Shown piece after piece: positions 44,741 to 55,357 of a stretch of DNA of 64,000 bases. Under the pieces are notes generated by a model. That model ran no database searches, was not told where the DNA came from, and was given only the letters and a program-made list of their open reading frames with translations. The DNA comes from Hericium rajendrae. Lineage: Eukaryota; Basidiomycota; Agaricomycetes; Russulales; Hericiaceae. The DNA is taken from positions 3,230,501 to 3,294,500 of the forward strand of contig CM065879.1 of the NCBI GenBank assembly GCA_033439255.1. Direction: 5' to 3'. Each line of letters starts with the position of its first letter. The stretch's first letter is position 1. The position numbers were made by a program, and so were the translations under genes.

Positions 44741-45600
44741 CCATTACACATCGTGTTCACCTCCTTCCACCAGCACATACCCAAGACTGTGTTGTCATGG
44801 CCACTCCAGCTCTGTAGGCTATGCATGTCCCCACCAGTACACCTCTACTTGCACACACCTGCGTGCATCTCCAGCACCATAGACATGCTTGTGCATGTCT
44901 TTGATGCTGTGCACAGGTCCACACATGTCATCAACATCACATGCAGGCCCATGCACATCAGGAACCCTTACAACTTTCTGATTGTCTAATTCTATCTGAT
45001 TCTAATCTGAGTCTAATCCGATTGAATCTGATTAAATCTGACTGAATCTGATTGATCTGTAATCTTTTTACAGATTAATCAGATTTCAATCAGACCATTA
45101 GAAAGTTGTAAGAGTTTCTGATGCACGTCTTCAGCACTGTGTGCATGCTTGTGCATGTTGTTAACACTGTACACATGCTTGTGCACATTGTCAACACATG
45201 CCTGTGCACATCTCCAGCACCATGCAGAGGCCTGCACATGTCTCTAACACTGCACACATGGCATCTCTGCATGCTCCCAGCACTATGTACACACCTGTGC
45301 ACTTTTCCAACATTGTACACAGGTCAGTGCACATCCTAAACACCATGCTTCATATTGCGCACATCTCCAACACTGCACTAGGCCTGCACATGTCCCCAAC
45401 ATGATGCACATGCCTGTGCTTGTCTTCAACATCATGTGCAGGCCAAGCATGTCTCCAACACCATGTGTATGCTCGTGCACATCCTCCACATTGTGTATAT
45501 GTCCATGCACGTCCTCGAAACTGTATGATGCCCCTGACACCATGTGCACACTAGCACCCATGCATATCCATGTAACCCAGCCCCTGCACTCCTTGTGCAT
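44741..45600 (+). repeat. ~31-bp CATGC-type minisatellite
   Basis: Units close to CTGTGCACATCTCCAACACC with ACCATGCACAGG between them, period about 31 bp, CpG-poor. Related in motif to CATCWG arrays but with a longer period. Interrupted by the MITE at 44956-45123. Confidence 0.75.
44956..45123. mobile_element. 168-bp CATCAGG MITE
   Basis: CATCAGGAACCCTTACAAC to GTTGTAAGAGTTTCTGATG, target duplication CA. Same family as the inner MITE at 57805-57930. Confidence 0.9.
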
Positions 45601-45919
45601 CTATGTGTTATGTCATTGTAGTCTTGTCATGCTGCAATAATCATTACTATACCCTGTATCCTTACATTACCTTATTTGTGATGATGTAGCTTTTAATACT
45701 TGGGGAAGAGGGCCAATGCTGTGCATGGCAAAACGATTCCTTTTTTTTTATCATCAATGAAGATATATAAATTACCATCATATATGGCCATGTACAGGTA
45801 CACTGACATCTTGCATGCAGGCTTATACCTCATGCCTTATACTTGGCATGTAGCATTGTGCTAGGGCCAGTGCCTCGTGCATGCCTGCTACACCTCGTGC
45901 ATGCCTGCTACACCTCATG

Positions 45920-46320
45920 CATCAGGAACCTTCAAAACTTTCTGATGGACCCTGCAGAGTCTGATCAACTGCAAGACCTGATCCAGCTGCAGGCTCTAAT
46001 TAGAGATCAATTTCTGATCAGAGCTTTTATATTTTGAAATCAATAACTATTGACAGATATAGTAGTCATCCAACTCTAATCATTAGATGCAACAAAGTTT
46101 TCAATATCTAAAATTTATATAAATCTGATCAGTTCTGATCAGTCTGCGAGCATTCTGCATTGATACTTTTTTGAATCTTGAGGTCAAATATTCTGCAGCT
46201 AGCTGAGAGTAGCTGATGTTGTCTGAGAGTATCTGATGTGTCTGATGCAACTGCTGCAGGTCATGCAGACACTGTCAGATGTCTCGCAGGTCAAACAGAA
46301 AGTTTTGAAGGTTCCTGATG
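45920..46320. mobile_element. 401-bp MITE (M401), copy 3
   Basis: Target duplication TG. The unoccupied site CCTCATGCCAGC is visible at 32260-32271, which confirms both the boundaries and the 2-bp duplication. Confidence 0.95.
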
Positions 46321-48958
46321 TGCCAGCCCACTATACCTCATGTTCACTGGTCACACCCTATGTTGGTCCACCACATCTCGATGTACCTTGTGGATGGGCC
46401 AGTGACAGCTTAGAGATGGCTACAGCTGAATGTGAGCATGTCAGCCAGCACAACCATATACATGCATTGTGTGTTGCTAAGTGCAGGTGTGTCACCTGCC
46501 TGTACCTTGTGCCTCATGCCTCATACACAGACATACCGAGCCATGCATAGGCTTAGTGCCTTATGCATGCTCACCATGCTACACTACATCTTGCATACAA
46601 GCCACCATCCCATAGATGCTTACTGTACTTCATGTACAGGCCCACAGCATCTTGACACCCTGCACATGCTTGCAGCACCCTGTGCATGGCCACCACACCC
46701 TGTTGATCTCCTGTACAGGCTAGTAGCAGCCCTACACATGGACCTGCATGCCTTATGCTCACTCTCTATGCCTCATGCATGGCTCTCAATATCTCACACA
46801 TCCTCACTACCCATTGCATCTTACATATAGGCCCACTACAGCTTAAAATTGGTGAGCATAGCCACTGGACCTCCTGCACAGTCATGATGCTTGTCATGCC
46901 TTGTGTATGAACCTAGTGTCTTATGCACATATGTGCTTTTGTTGTGCCTTGCTAGTGCACACATGCCTGCACATAGCTCTACCTGTACATGATGTGCACC
47001 ACTGTGCATGTGTGCACTGTTTGAACTTGTAATATACTTGATTGTACTAGTAGCTGTATGAAATATAATTGATTCTGGCTTTATATCTCTTGTACCTGAT
47101 TGATCTGAGACAGTACTAATAGCAGAGATCGTAGTAGGGACCATATAGATCAGAGCAAGCCTTTGAATTTATGTGATTTGTACAACAACTACAGCTATCC
47201 TTCAGAAACATGTAGCACTATATAGTGTCCAACTACTGTTATAATAGCTATGATAGACCTCATAGCCTTACATAGTTGAGAACTGTGGCTGCATAAATAG
47301 TGATAGACTTTATAGTGCTATGATAGGATATATAGATCAACACTAGGCTATGTGAAATTTCAAATTTTCAGATGATACACACTACACCAACTCATATATG
47401 CACTCTTGGCTCACATTTTTTTTATCTATGCATACTTTTGTTAATCTGCTTACACATGTATCAACCCATAGGCATCACAGCAAACTTATGTATGCTTCTA
47501 CTACCTCATACATTTTCTGTTAGCCTGTGCACCTTTTATTAATTTGTATGCATTGCTGCTAGCACCAAAGGCAGAATTTAATTTCTATATTTGGATTTTA
47601 TTTCTGACTTTTACAAAAAATAACATAAATCATTTGTAAATCATACCAGTTTTTTTAATAGAGCTTATATCTCTTCAATGTATAATCTAGTCAGTATTTT
47701 TCTATTTTACATGCATAAAACACTATTAAAATTGAATTCTCACCTTCAAACCGTATTTTGTATACTGGCAGAAATTAGTGACCAAATATGGCAACTACTT
47801 TCTGGTAAAATTGCCTGTCAATTAGCATGAAGGTCCAAAAAACTCATACAAATGCATGAGAGCATCAATTGTGCAAACATCACTTTAAGCATATTAGGGT
47901 TCAACACAAGTGCACTCGCAGGTGACCCAGATCTGAACTCACATGTATTCTATCTGTCCAAGGTGCTGACCTGGATCCATGCAGATTTGCACCACTGGGT
48001 GATCCAGAGCTGCAGGTCAGGTATCTGTGATATTACAGGTCACCTGCAAGTCAGTCGGTCTTGAAGTTGTGTCTCACTTTTACGATGCCCTCCCCTCTGT
48101 TTCTTCATTTTAATCCTCCCCTTTTCACCATATCTCTCCAATTCAATGGCAGGATGGGTGTTATGGAGATTTGAGAGGCTTCTAGGTGAGTCTGAAAGCC
48201 TTTTATTTTATTGTACCATACTGATCTCAGGAGTCTTGCTCGATAACGAGCGAGGCTCTCATTTTTCACTGTTCTTCAACAGGTTTCATGATGTTTGACA
48301 AGTTTCATGACATCCCACCATTTTTTGACATCATCCATCATATCTTGTGCACCATCTGCACTTCTTCCATCGTCCTCATCAACAGGTCAACTGGCCAACC
48401 AGCCCTCACCCATCTTCGACAACCAGCACTCATGTGCACCAGAGATTTAATTCCTACTCACAACAATAAGAGCATGCACAGTGCTAGTCTAGCGCTGCAA
48501 CTGCAAGGCCCACAATGCCTGTCAGGTCTTGTTGCTACAGCATTGTTGCTACAACAGCAAGGCTCGACATCTTTTTGCTGATCATCTGAGCAGTGGCCCC
48601 CTAGCATGCCTCGACAATGCGCAGTTGTCCGCAAACAGCTTTGCATATCCTTGCATGTTTGAGACAGTGCGCATCTACCAATACATGCCTATCAGCATAC
48701 ACATTTTTGACTGCATGCCCCCACCATCCCATAGTCCATTGCTCAAACTACATGTGTACATTCGTGCCCATGGACGTCACACACGCCACTATGCATGCCG
48801 TCATGTCATTTGTCTGGCAGAAGCCCAATGTGAGGCAAGTTTTATATGCCATCAGTGCTATTCAACAACCAAAATGCACCCTCCCCGGTCTCATTCCCAA
48901 TTCCCATCCAAGCTGGTGATGTCATTTGTGTGTGCATGCCCACAGCTATGCCAGTGCA
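46321..48958 (+). repeat. Duplicated unit middle section, copy 2
   Basis: Matches 32260-34895: old array, CATCWG terminus AAATTTTCAGATG at 47374, AT-rich section, GCAGGTCA block (47890-48060), intron, hairpin 48231-48260, and array with the GTTGCTAC double palindrome at ~48530. No genes beyond array artefacts (165 and 132 codons). Confidence 0.85.
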
Positions 48959-49362
48959 CATCAGGAAAAACCGCAAATCCATCAAACATGCTTACCGATC
49001 ATCAGAAGTTTGATGGGCGCTACTGATGTCAGATTAGCGCTACTGATCTAGACTTAGTGATGTAATAGAAGAATCATGACCACTGTAATTTAGCCGTAGC
49101 TTCTGTAGCACGTAATTATGCAAGGCACATTTTGATCAAGGAATCTGTAGACGTCATCTACCTGCTGTAGCTATGATGCGCCTGCTGTAGCTGCGGTAGA
49201 CAACGTATTAACATGCATTATATCATCGACTTTAACTATTCTATGATTCTTATATACATATACCATTAGTCAGCAACAAAAATATGATATATATGATCAA
49301 CTCTTATAAGTTTACTTAAGACTGTATAGAGTTGAGTGTTGCCGCATTGTGTGAGCAGCAGG

Positions 49363-49402
49363 ACGAAGAATGTTGCCCAAATATGGGCATGATTTGTCGT
49401 CC
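49363..49402. other. Decayed copy of the 40-bp palindrome
   Basis: Left arm has one change relative to 50454-50473, and the right arm has several, so the symmetry is partly lost. Confidence 0.85.
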
Positions 49403-50453
49403 CAAGTGTGGCTGTACTGGAGCGCTGCGACTCAACAAGTTGAAACATTGAAGTCCTGTCTCAAGGTAAGTTCACAGTATGTATTGATACTATTGCATAT
49501 GAAATTATAGGTTCTACTACTGCCCTTGCCTCTGGGCTTTGTATCTGGGCCTTGGCTCCAAAAAATGGTTCTGATAGGTACGTCAAATAATCTTCTGAAT
49601 CATAGCACAAATGTTTCTCTCTAGACCTCAAACCTTCGTCGATTTACACGATCTTGGCGTCGTTCGAATCATGCTCATCGTAGCTTTCGAACGAGCCCAC
49701 ATGCGAGGCATTTGGATAAGTATTAGGTGAGTTACTTGTCTTATTCTGATAGGTACTTACTGATAGAAGGATCTTGGCATAGCGCAACGAGCAGAGCATG
49801 TATCGGCTCGTATATAGGCTTGTTCGAATGCTATGACTCATAGCTTTCGAACAAGCCTATATATGAGTCGATCCAACCAGCCGTTGCTCCGCAGCAAGAC
49901 ATTCTCTCCTCCTGGTAAGGCGAAATTCGCCTTTTAGCGAATTTGTCATATCTCAATCAATACAGTACGTATCAACGACGTTTTAACAGTTTTGGAAAGC
50001 GCTGATTTATACCTTTCCAATAAGCCTACATACACGTCGATAGGACCAGGTAGCGCCACGAAACAGCAAGATCTCCTGGATGATGTGGCAAAACGTGTTT
50101 TTGCCATATCTTGGGATATATTGTACGTATCACAGCTCTCTTAGGCTCGGCGGAAAGTTCTAATTTGTAGCTTTCAGATAAGCCCTCATGCGTCCATATT
50201 GGTGGACTTTTCATTGCGCAAGGGACAAACTTGTCCCATCATCCCCCCTCCTAGGCGAGTTTTTTTTTCACTTTCTCAAATCTCCATCATTTTCTATGAT
50301 CTTAGGCTTATTTTGCTCACACAATACAGGGCTTTCATTTTATTATATTAATCAGGTAAGTACTGGATGTGTGGTACTGCAATATTGATACCTATGATTT
50401 CTTAGGTGTCACCTTGGAGGTTCCCACGCCCTCGGCAGAGCGGCACAGAGCAG

Positions 50454-50493
50454 GACGAAGAATCTTGCCCAAATTTGGGCAAGATTCTTCGTC
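50454..50493. other. Perfect 40-bp palindrome in element B
   Basis: Left arm GACGAAGAATCTTGCCCAAA, followed with no spacer by its exact complement. A degenerate copy (GACGAAGAATGTTGCCCAAA then ATGGGCATG...) lies at 49363-49402. Confidence 0.97.
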
Positions 50494-52275
50494 ACGTGGA
50501 GAGGGCGCGTGGTGCAGTGCGGTGCATGGGTGAGGCGCGACGTGGCATGGATGTGACTGTGGGTGCAATTCTGTGAGCGTATGCATGGCATAGCACAATG
50601 GATGGGCTTGTGGGTGAGGCGCAGCACAGCGCAGTGGACAGGCACATGGGCAAGGCATGGTGCAGTGCAGCAGGCAGGCACACGTGCACATCAGAGACAT
50701 GGGGTGCGAGCATGGGCACAGGATGCGGGCACACAGGTGAGGCGCAGCGCAGGCATGGTGCAATGTGTGGTCACATAGGCAGGTGCGGTGTGCAAGGCAT
50801 GATGCGGGAGAGGCAGGGGGCGAGCATGGTGTGGCATGCAAGCACAGGATGGGCGTGGGGTGGTAGGTGGCATGACACATTGGTGGGTGGCGAGGGGCAT
50901 GCGGTAGGCAGCGCGACGCATTGGTGGGTGGTGCGACGCATCGGTGGGTGGTGCGACACATGCGATAAGTGGGAGAGGCATGTGGTGGTGATGTCGAGGG
51001 GGGGCCAAAGCAGGAGGGGGCAGCGACGAGAAGTGACTCGAAGGGACAGGGAAGGAAATTGAGAGTATCACTCGAATAAGCGATACTCTCAGTGTTAGCA
51101 CAAATAAACAAAGAGATTTTTTTTTACTTACCTGCCAGGCCCTCATCATCCTATAACTGTCCACCAGTGTTTGATTCCACATGAAAGGGGGAGGAAGGAA
51201 GAAGGAGAGGAGAGATGGGAGGGGAGTTGATGGTAGCAGCTGCAAGAAACTTCAATGTGTGTTAAGTCGTTTAACCAATGAATGTGTGCGAGTTTGAATG
51301 TTTGTAATGTAGTAAATCAAATAAAATCAGGATAAATCTGAAAAAACAACAGTAGCTATATTTCATTAGTTTAATTCATTTGAATGATGAAACTATCTAG
51401 CTATTATACTATAAGCTATTGGAAAGCGACACGAACTTAGTGAAGTCTGCCGTCTTGGTCTCTGATGCAGCACCCGGCAGCACCCGGGCCAGGTTGCAAC
51501 AGCTGCATTTCGGGCTCCGCTCGTGATGTCTATATAAGGCATGCATGACGCGCAACCTCTCTTTCTTTCCAACCCCCATCATCTCTTCTGTCATTGACTC
51601 AAGCTTTTGCATGGTGAGTCTTCCTTTTCTTATGTCTAGTAATCTTTGTGCTTATGTCTTACCCTTACTATAGGTGTATACATTTTCGCTTTTTTAAAAA
51701 TTTTGGTAAGTCGCTTCTAGTCTTCGATGCTTCACTAACTAGCTTTTACTACTTGTTAGATATTGCTTTTTTTTGTGATGTACGTAAGTGTTCATTTGAA
51801 CCTTTTGTGATGACCTTTATTAATGTTTGTTTGTCTTACAGTCTCTATACTTTTGAATCCTCTCATAGTATAGCCTCTTATAGTACCATGTATTTGCTAG
51901 TCAATAAATTTTGATTGTTGTTTGATTAAATCCTTATGAACTGCATAAATTTTATTATTGACTTGGATGTTATATTGAGTGGTCAAGACCTGCAAATATA
52001 ACAGACTGTATATGTGCAATAAATCTATTGTAGCATGTATAGACTACTGTAGTTGTGGTAGCACATTATAGCATTTGTAGAAGATTGCACATTTTGAGAA
52101 CTTGACTTGTCTACAGTAGCAAACCTGTACTACAGTGAACTACAGTAGACAATATCTGTCTACTGTAGGTACGAAAAATAAGAAGAGTCCTACAGACACT
52201 ATGTCAACTACTCTGGCTACTGTAGCTACTGTAGCCAACGGTAGTTCACGATAGTACATACAGTTTTTCCAGATG

Positions 52276-52444
52276 CACCAGCACCCACACATGCTCCCCT
52301 TGCACATGTGTCAGCCCATGTGTGCACACATACTCAAAGCTGCCCCACTGGCATGCATACACCCATGTTGATGCCACAAGTATGTTGCATGCAGCCTTTT
52401 GAATCCACACCTTGCTTGTAGACTTCATACACTTCACTGGGGTA
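52276..52444 (+). repeat. Duplicated unit fragment between elements B and C
   Basis: Matches 34890-35060 (GCACCCACATATGC, CCTTGCTTGTAGAC landmarks). Left as a 169-bp island by the insertions on either side. Confidence 0.92.
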
Positions 52445-53814
52445 CATCAGAAAAATGTGTAAGTGGTACATAGCTCTATAAAGTCTATATAGATTTCATA
52501 GTTCCATAGCACTGCCCTTTTCTCTATAGCCAGCATAGCTAAAGAGGAATGCTATGTAGTGCTATGGAGCTGAAGAGTGATGCTATGGAGTACTATGATA
52601 GCTATGATAGCTAACTATGCAGCTATGATAGTATGACTAGCTATGAAAGCTATAAGTGTCTATCAAAGCTATAAAGCTTATATATCTTACATATTTTATA
52701 TTCAATATGTGTCTTACATATCTTATATTCAGTATGTAGACCTGATATATATATTGAAATCATAAAGTCTATTAGAACTATAAATCTTTTTACAATCATA
52801 TCAGAATTAGTGACATATAATCACACAGATATAAACTATTTCAATGCATCAAGATTATACTAATATTATAAACACTACTACTAACTAAAGAGCAAAACAA
52901 ATATATTTTTATTTTAAAAAAAGTAAGATAAGATAAGATAAGTGAGTAAGATAAGATGAATGAGTAAGATAAGATAAGATGAGTGAGTAAGATAAGATAA
53001 AGAAAAGAATATAAGAAACTATATAAGTAAGAAAAGATAAGAAATCATTAGTCTGAAAAGATAAAGATAACACATAAAAACTTACCAAAGTAACAAAAAG
53101 CGAAATCTAGAAGACAAACTTAAAGACATCAGTATTAGTATGAGCAATAAGAGACTAACAATAAAAGATTACCTTAAAGACAGCAACAACGAGCAAGAAA
53201 TGATGCTCAACGAGTAAGAGACAACGACGAGCAAGTAAGAGACAATGACGAGCGAGTAAGAGACAACGACGAGCGAGTAAGAGACAACGACGAGCGAGTA
53301 AGAAACGACAACGAGTGAGCAAAGGACGTCGACGAGTGAGCAAAGGACATCGACGAAGGCATCGACATGGCAGGAGACAGTGGGGGTTAGGAGCAAGAGG
53401 TAACGCGCGTCGCGCGAGCCTTATATACGAAGCTCGGGCAGAGCCGGGATTTGACGCTTGCCGAGCATCGCATCAGAGACTGGTGCCAGACTTAACTAAG
53501 TAGATTCTGCTACGCAAGGATGCAACGTATAGTAAATGGCTCGAAGTCTGACTAGTTTTGATTGTATGTACAATAGATAGTTGTTCCCTTTTTATTTGAA
53601 TTTATATGATTTTATTAGCTGAGTGAAGGCTCGAAATCTAAAGCTTCGACTCGTTCGGTGGCTGAAGCACCGAACCGCGCGTCGAAGTTCATCTCGACTG
53701 TCTTCCTCAACCACCCTGGCCACTCCTCCAGTCACCCTCTTTCCTTCATCCCTCCCCTCTGTCTCCCTTCAAAACAAAAGCCGCGGGGGATAAGTAGCAT
53801 GTAGAGGGGTTCAA

Positions 53815-53859
53815 GGTAAGTAAGAAATTTACCTTCTTTCGTTTGTTTTTGCTAATGCA
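53815..53859 (+). other. Conserved short intron before the hairpin (element C)
   Basis: GTAAGTAAG donor, GCTAAT branch-like site, TGCAG acceptor; 45 nt, a usual size for this genome (host introns 48-58 nt). The hairpin starts at the first exon base. The same donor-branch-acceptor-hairpin order is seen at 17335-17381, ~34127-34171, ~48187-48230 and 62297-62343, and on the minus strand in A, B, D and F. Confidence 0.7.
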
Positions 53860-53889
53860 GAGAGTATCGCTCATTCAAGCGATACTCTC
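53860..53889. other. Conserved GAGAGTATCGCTC hairpin (element C)
   Basis: 13-bp perfect arms GAGAGTATCGCTC and GAGCGATACTCTC with a 4-nt loop. Confidence 0.88.
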
Positions 53890-54965
53890 GACATCTTCCC
53901 CTTCGCATGCCCCTCCGTTCCTCTCGCCTCCCGCCACGTCTCCACATCATCGACTCACCCCCCGACATTGCCGCTACCACCGCAGAGACTGACGCGCTGT
54001 CTCCAACGACCGCGACCACGTGCACTAGCGCGTGCACACCACCGGACAACGCGTACGCAGGCCTGCTGCCTCGCGCATGGGCTTCGCCCCTCTCGCACGA
54101 CCTCGCCATCCCGCGTCCTGAATTGCTGCCTGGCGCATGGGCCAGCCACCTTGTGCGTGGCCTCCCCGTCTCGCGCAGGGGCCGACGCGCTGCACGCGAC
54201 CCCACCGTGGTCCGTGCGCATGGCCAGTGGGACAGGCAAGCACGCGCACATGTCATCCACAGCTGTGCGCAATCATGTCGCAGCCGACGCCTCACACGCG
54301 GGCTCCGCACGTCGTACTCCGCGTTGCCGTCCAGCATGCGGCTAGTGCGCCTCGCGCGCAGGCTTACCGCACCGTGCACGGACCCGCGGCAGCGTGTCGA
54401 CATCGCCAGCTCGCGTCACACTCCGGCACGCAAGGCTGCTGCATTGCGCATGGCCTCCGCGCCGCGTCCCAGCTCCTCTATCTCGCGCACGGGCCCGGCA
54501 TCTCAACCACTTACGCACAGGTCCCGGGCCTTGCGCATGCCCGCCACATCTCGCTCATGCCCCTCAACACACCACGCACGCACTCAGCACCGGCGCCGTC
54601 TCGCGTACACCATCCGCACCTCGTGCACGCCCGCCGCGGCCCTTGCACGTCCCTCGCGCCTCATGCATGGGCCCGCCGCCTGCCGCCCTTATGCACATTC
54701 CCCACGCCTCGCGTATGTGCCTGTGGCAGCACGGCACCCCCACGCATGGGCATCCGCATCTCGCGCACATACCCTATGGCCCTGCGTGAGCCCGCGACAG
54801 TCCGACATGTCGCGCACAGGCCCTGGGCCTCCACGTTTCCCGTGCGCAGTCCGCGCTCTTGCGCACGAGCCCCGAGCTTCGCACGTGGCCGACGCGTCTC
54901 ACACGCAGCGTCACGCACACCAGCTGTGCCTTTGTGTGGTGCATGCTTTGTTGTACCCCGCGGGC
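53890..54965 (+). repeat. GC-rich ~20-bp minisatellite of element C
   Basis: Units near CTCGCGCATGGGCCTGCCGC, all three plus-strand frames open for long stretches (357, 294 codons). CpG-rich, hence young. The translation is Arg/Ala/Pro/His-rich and of no recognised family. Confidence 0.8.
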
Positions 54966-55357
54966 GCACGTGTCACGTAGTATACTTGTTTGTAGTAGTA
55001 ATTAAATATAATCAAATTTGACCTGTTTCGAGTATATTTTGCTCGAAATCATAGACTCTACACTGACTACAGATATTATAGCAGCCTGAGGGTCCATAGT
55101 AACCTTTAGAAGCTCTGTATGGAACATAGTCTCTATAGGATACATAGAGGTAGACAGAGGATACATAAGTTACATAGTAGGCATAGTAGTGTCCTGTTAC
55201 TATGTAATACTATATACCCATCACCTATGACTATGATAGCTATGATAGCTACCATAGTCCTGTATAGATGTGTGGCCCAACTACATAGTAGCCATAGCAC
55301 TATGAAACCAGACATAGCATTGGCTGGCAGCTATGTAGATTTCACATTTTTGAGATG

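Larger units (their letters stand above)
48959..52275 (+). mobile_element. CATCWG element B (3317 bp), CTACAGTAG subfamily, empty site known
   Basis: Termini CATCAGGAAAAACCG and CAGTTTTTCCAGATG, duplication CA (48957-48958, 52276-52277). The unoccupied GCCAGTACACCAGCAC is at ~34890. Subterminal repeats are CTGTAG/CTACAGTAG, not CTATAG. The left 1.4 kb is unlike other copies and carries TTCGAA/TTTCCAA inverted repeats and a decayed palindrome 49363-49402. A perfect 40-bp palindrome is at 50454-50493. Then array (50500-51000), hairpin 51061-51090, minus-strand donor near 51130, TATATAAGG 51531, microexon-like block 51674-51705. No transposase is seen. Confidence 0.92.
52445..55357 (-). mobile_element. 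CATCWG element C (2913 bp), empty site known
   Basis: Termini CATCAGAAAAATGTG and CACATTTTTGAGATG, duplication TA (52443-52444, 55358-55359). The unoccupied site is the GGGTATG at ~35060. Inverted module order: CTATAG repeats, AT tail with microexon-like blocks, GACGAGTGAGTAAGA repeats, TATA box (minus, 53419-53427), stem-loop TTCGGTGGCTGAAGC (53647), donor CAAGGTAAGT (53814), branch GCTAAT, acceptor GCAG, hairpin 53860-53889, GC-rich array (53900-54960), CTATAG repeats. A 357-codon frame after the hairpin (53907-54980) is array-derived, though its first ~40 residues are not obviously repetitive. Confidence 0.93.

Noticed and set aside
44741-45600. Histidine-rich metal-binding protein suggested by frames over the array
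   Set aside because: The frames come from a ~31-bp repeat open on both strands and have no start or splice context.
49640-49870. TTCGAA-containing inverted repeats in element B as a heat-shock element cluster
   Set aside because: Single AGCTTTCGAAC-type repeats without the nGAAn spacing of heat-shock elements.
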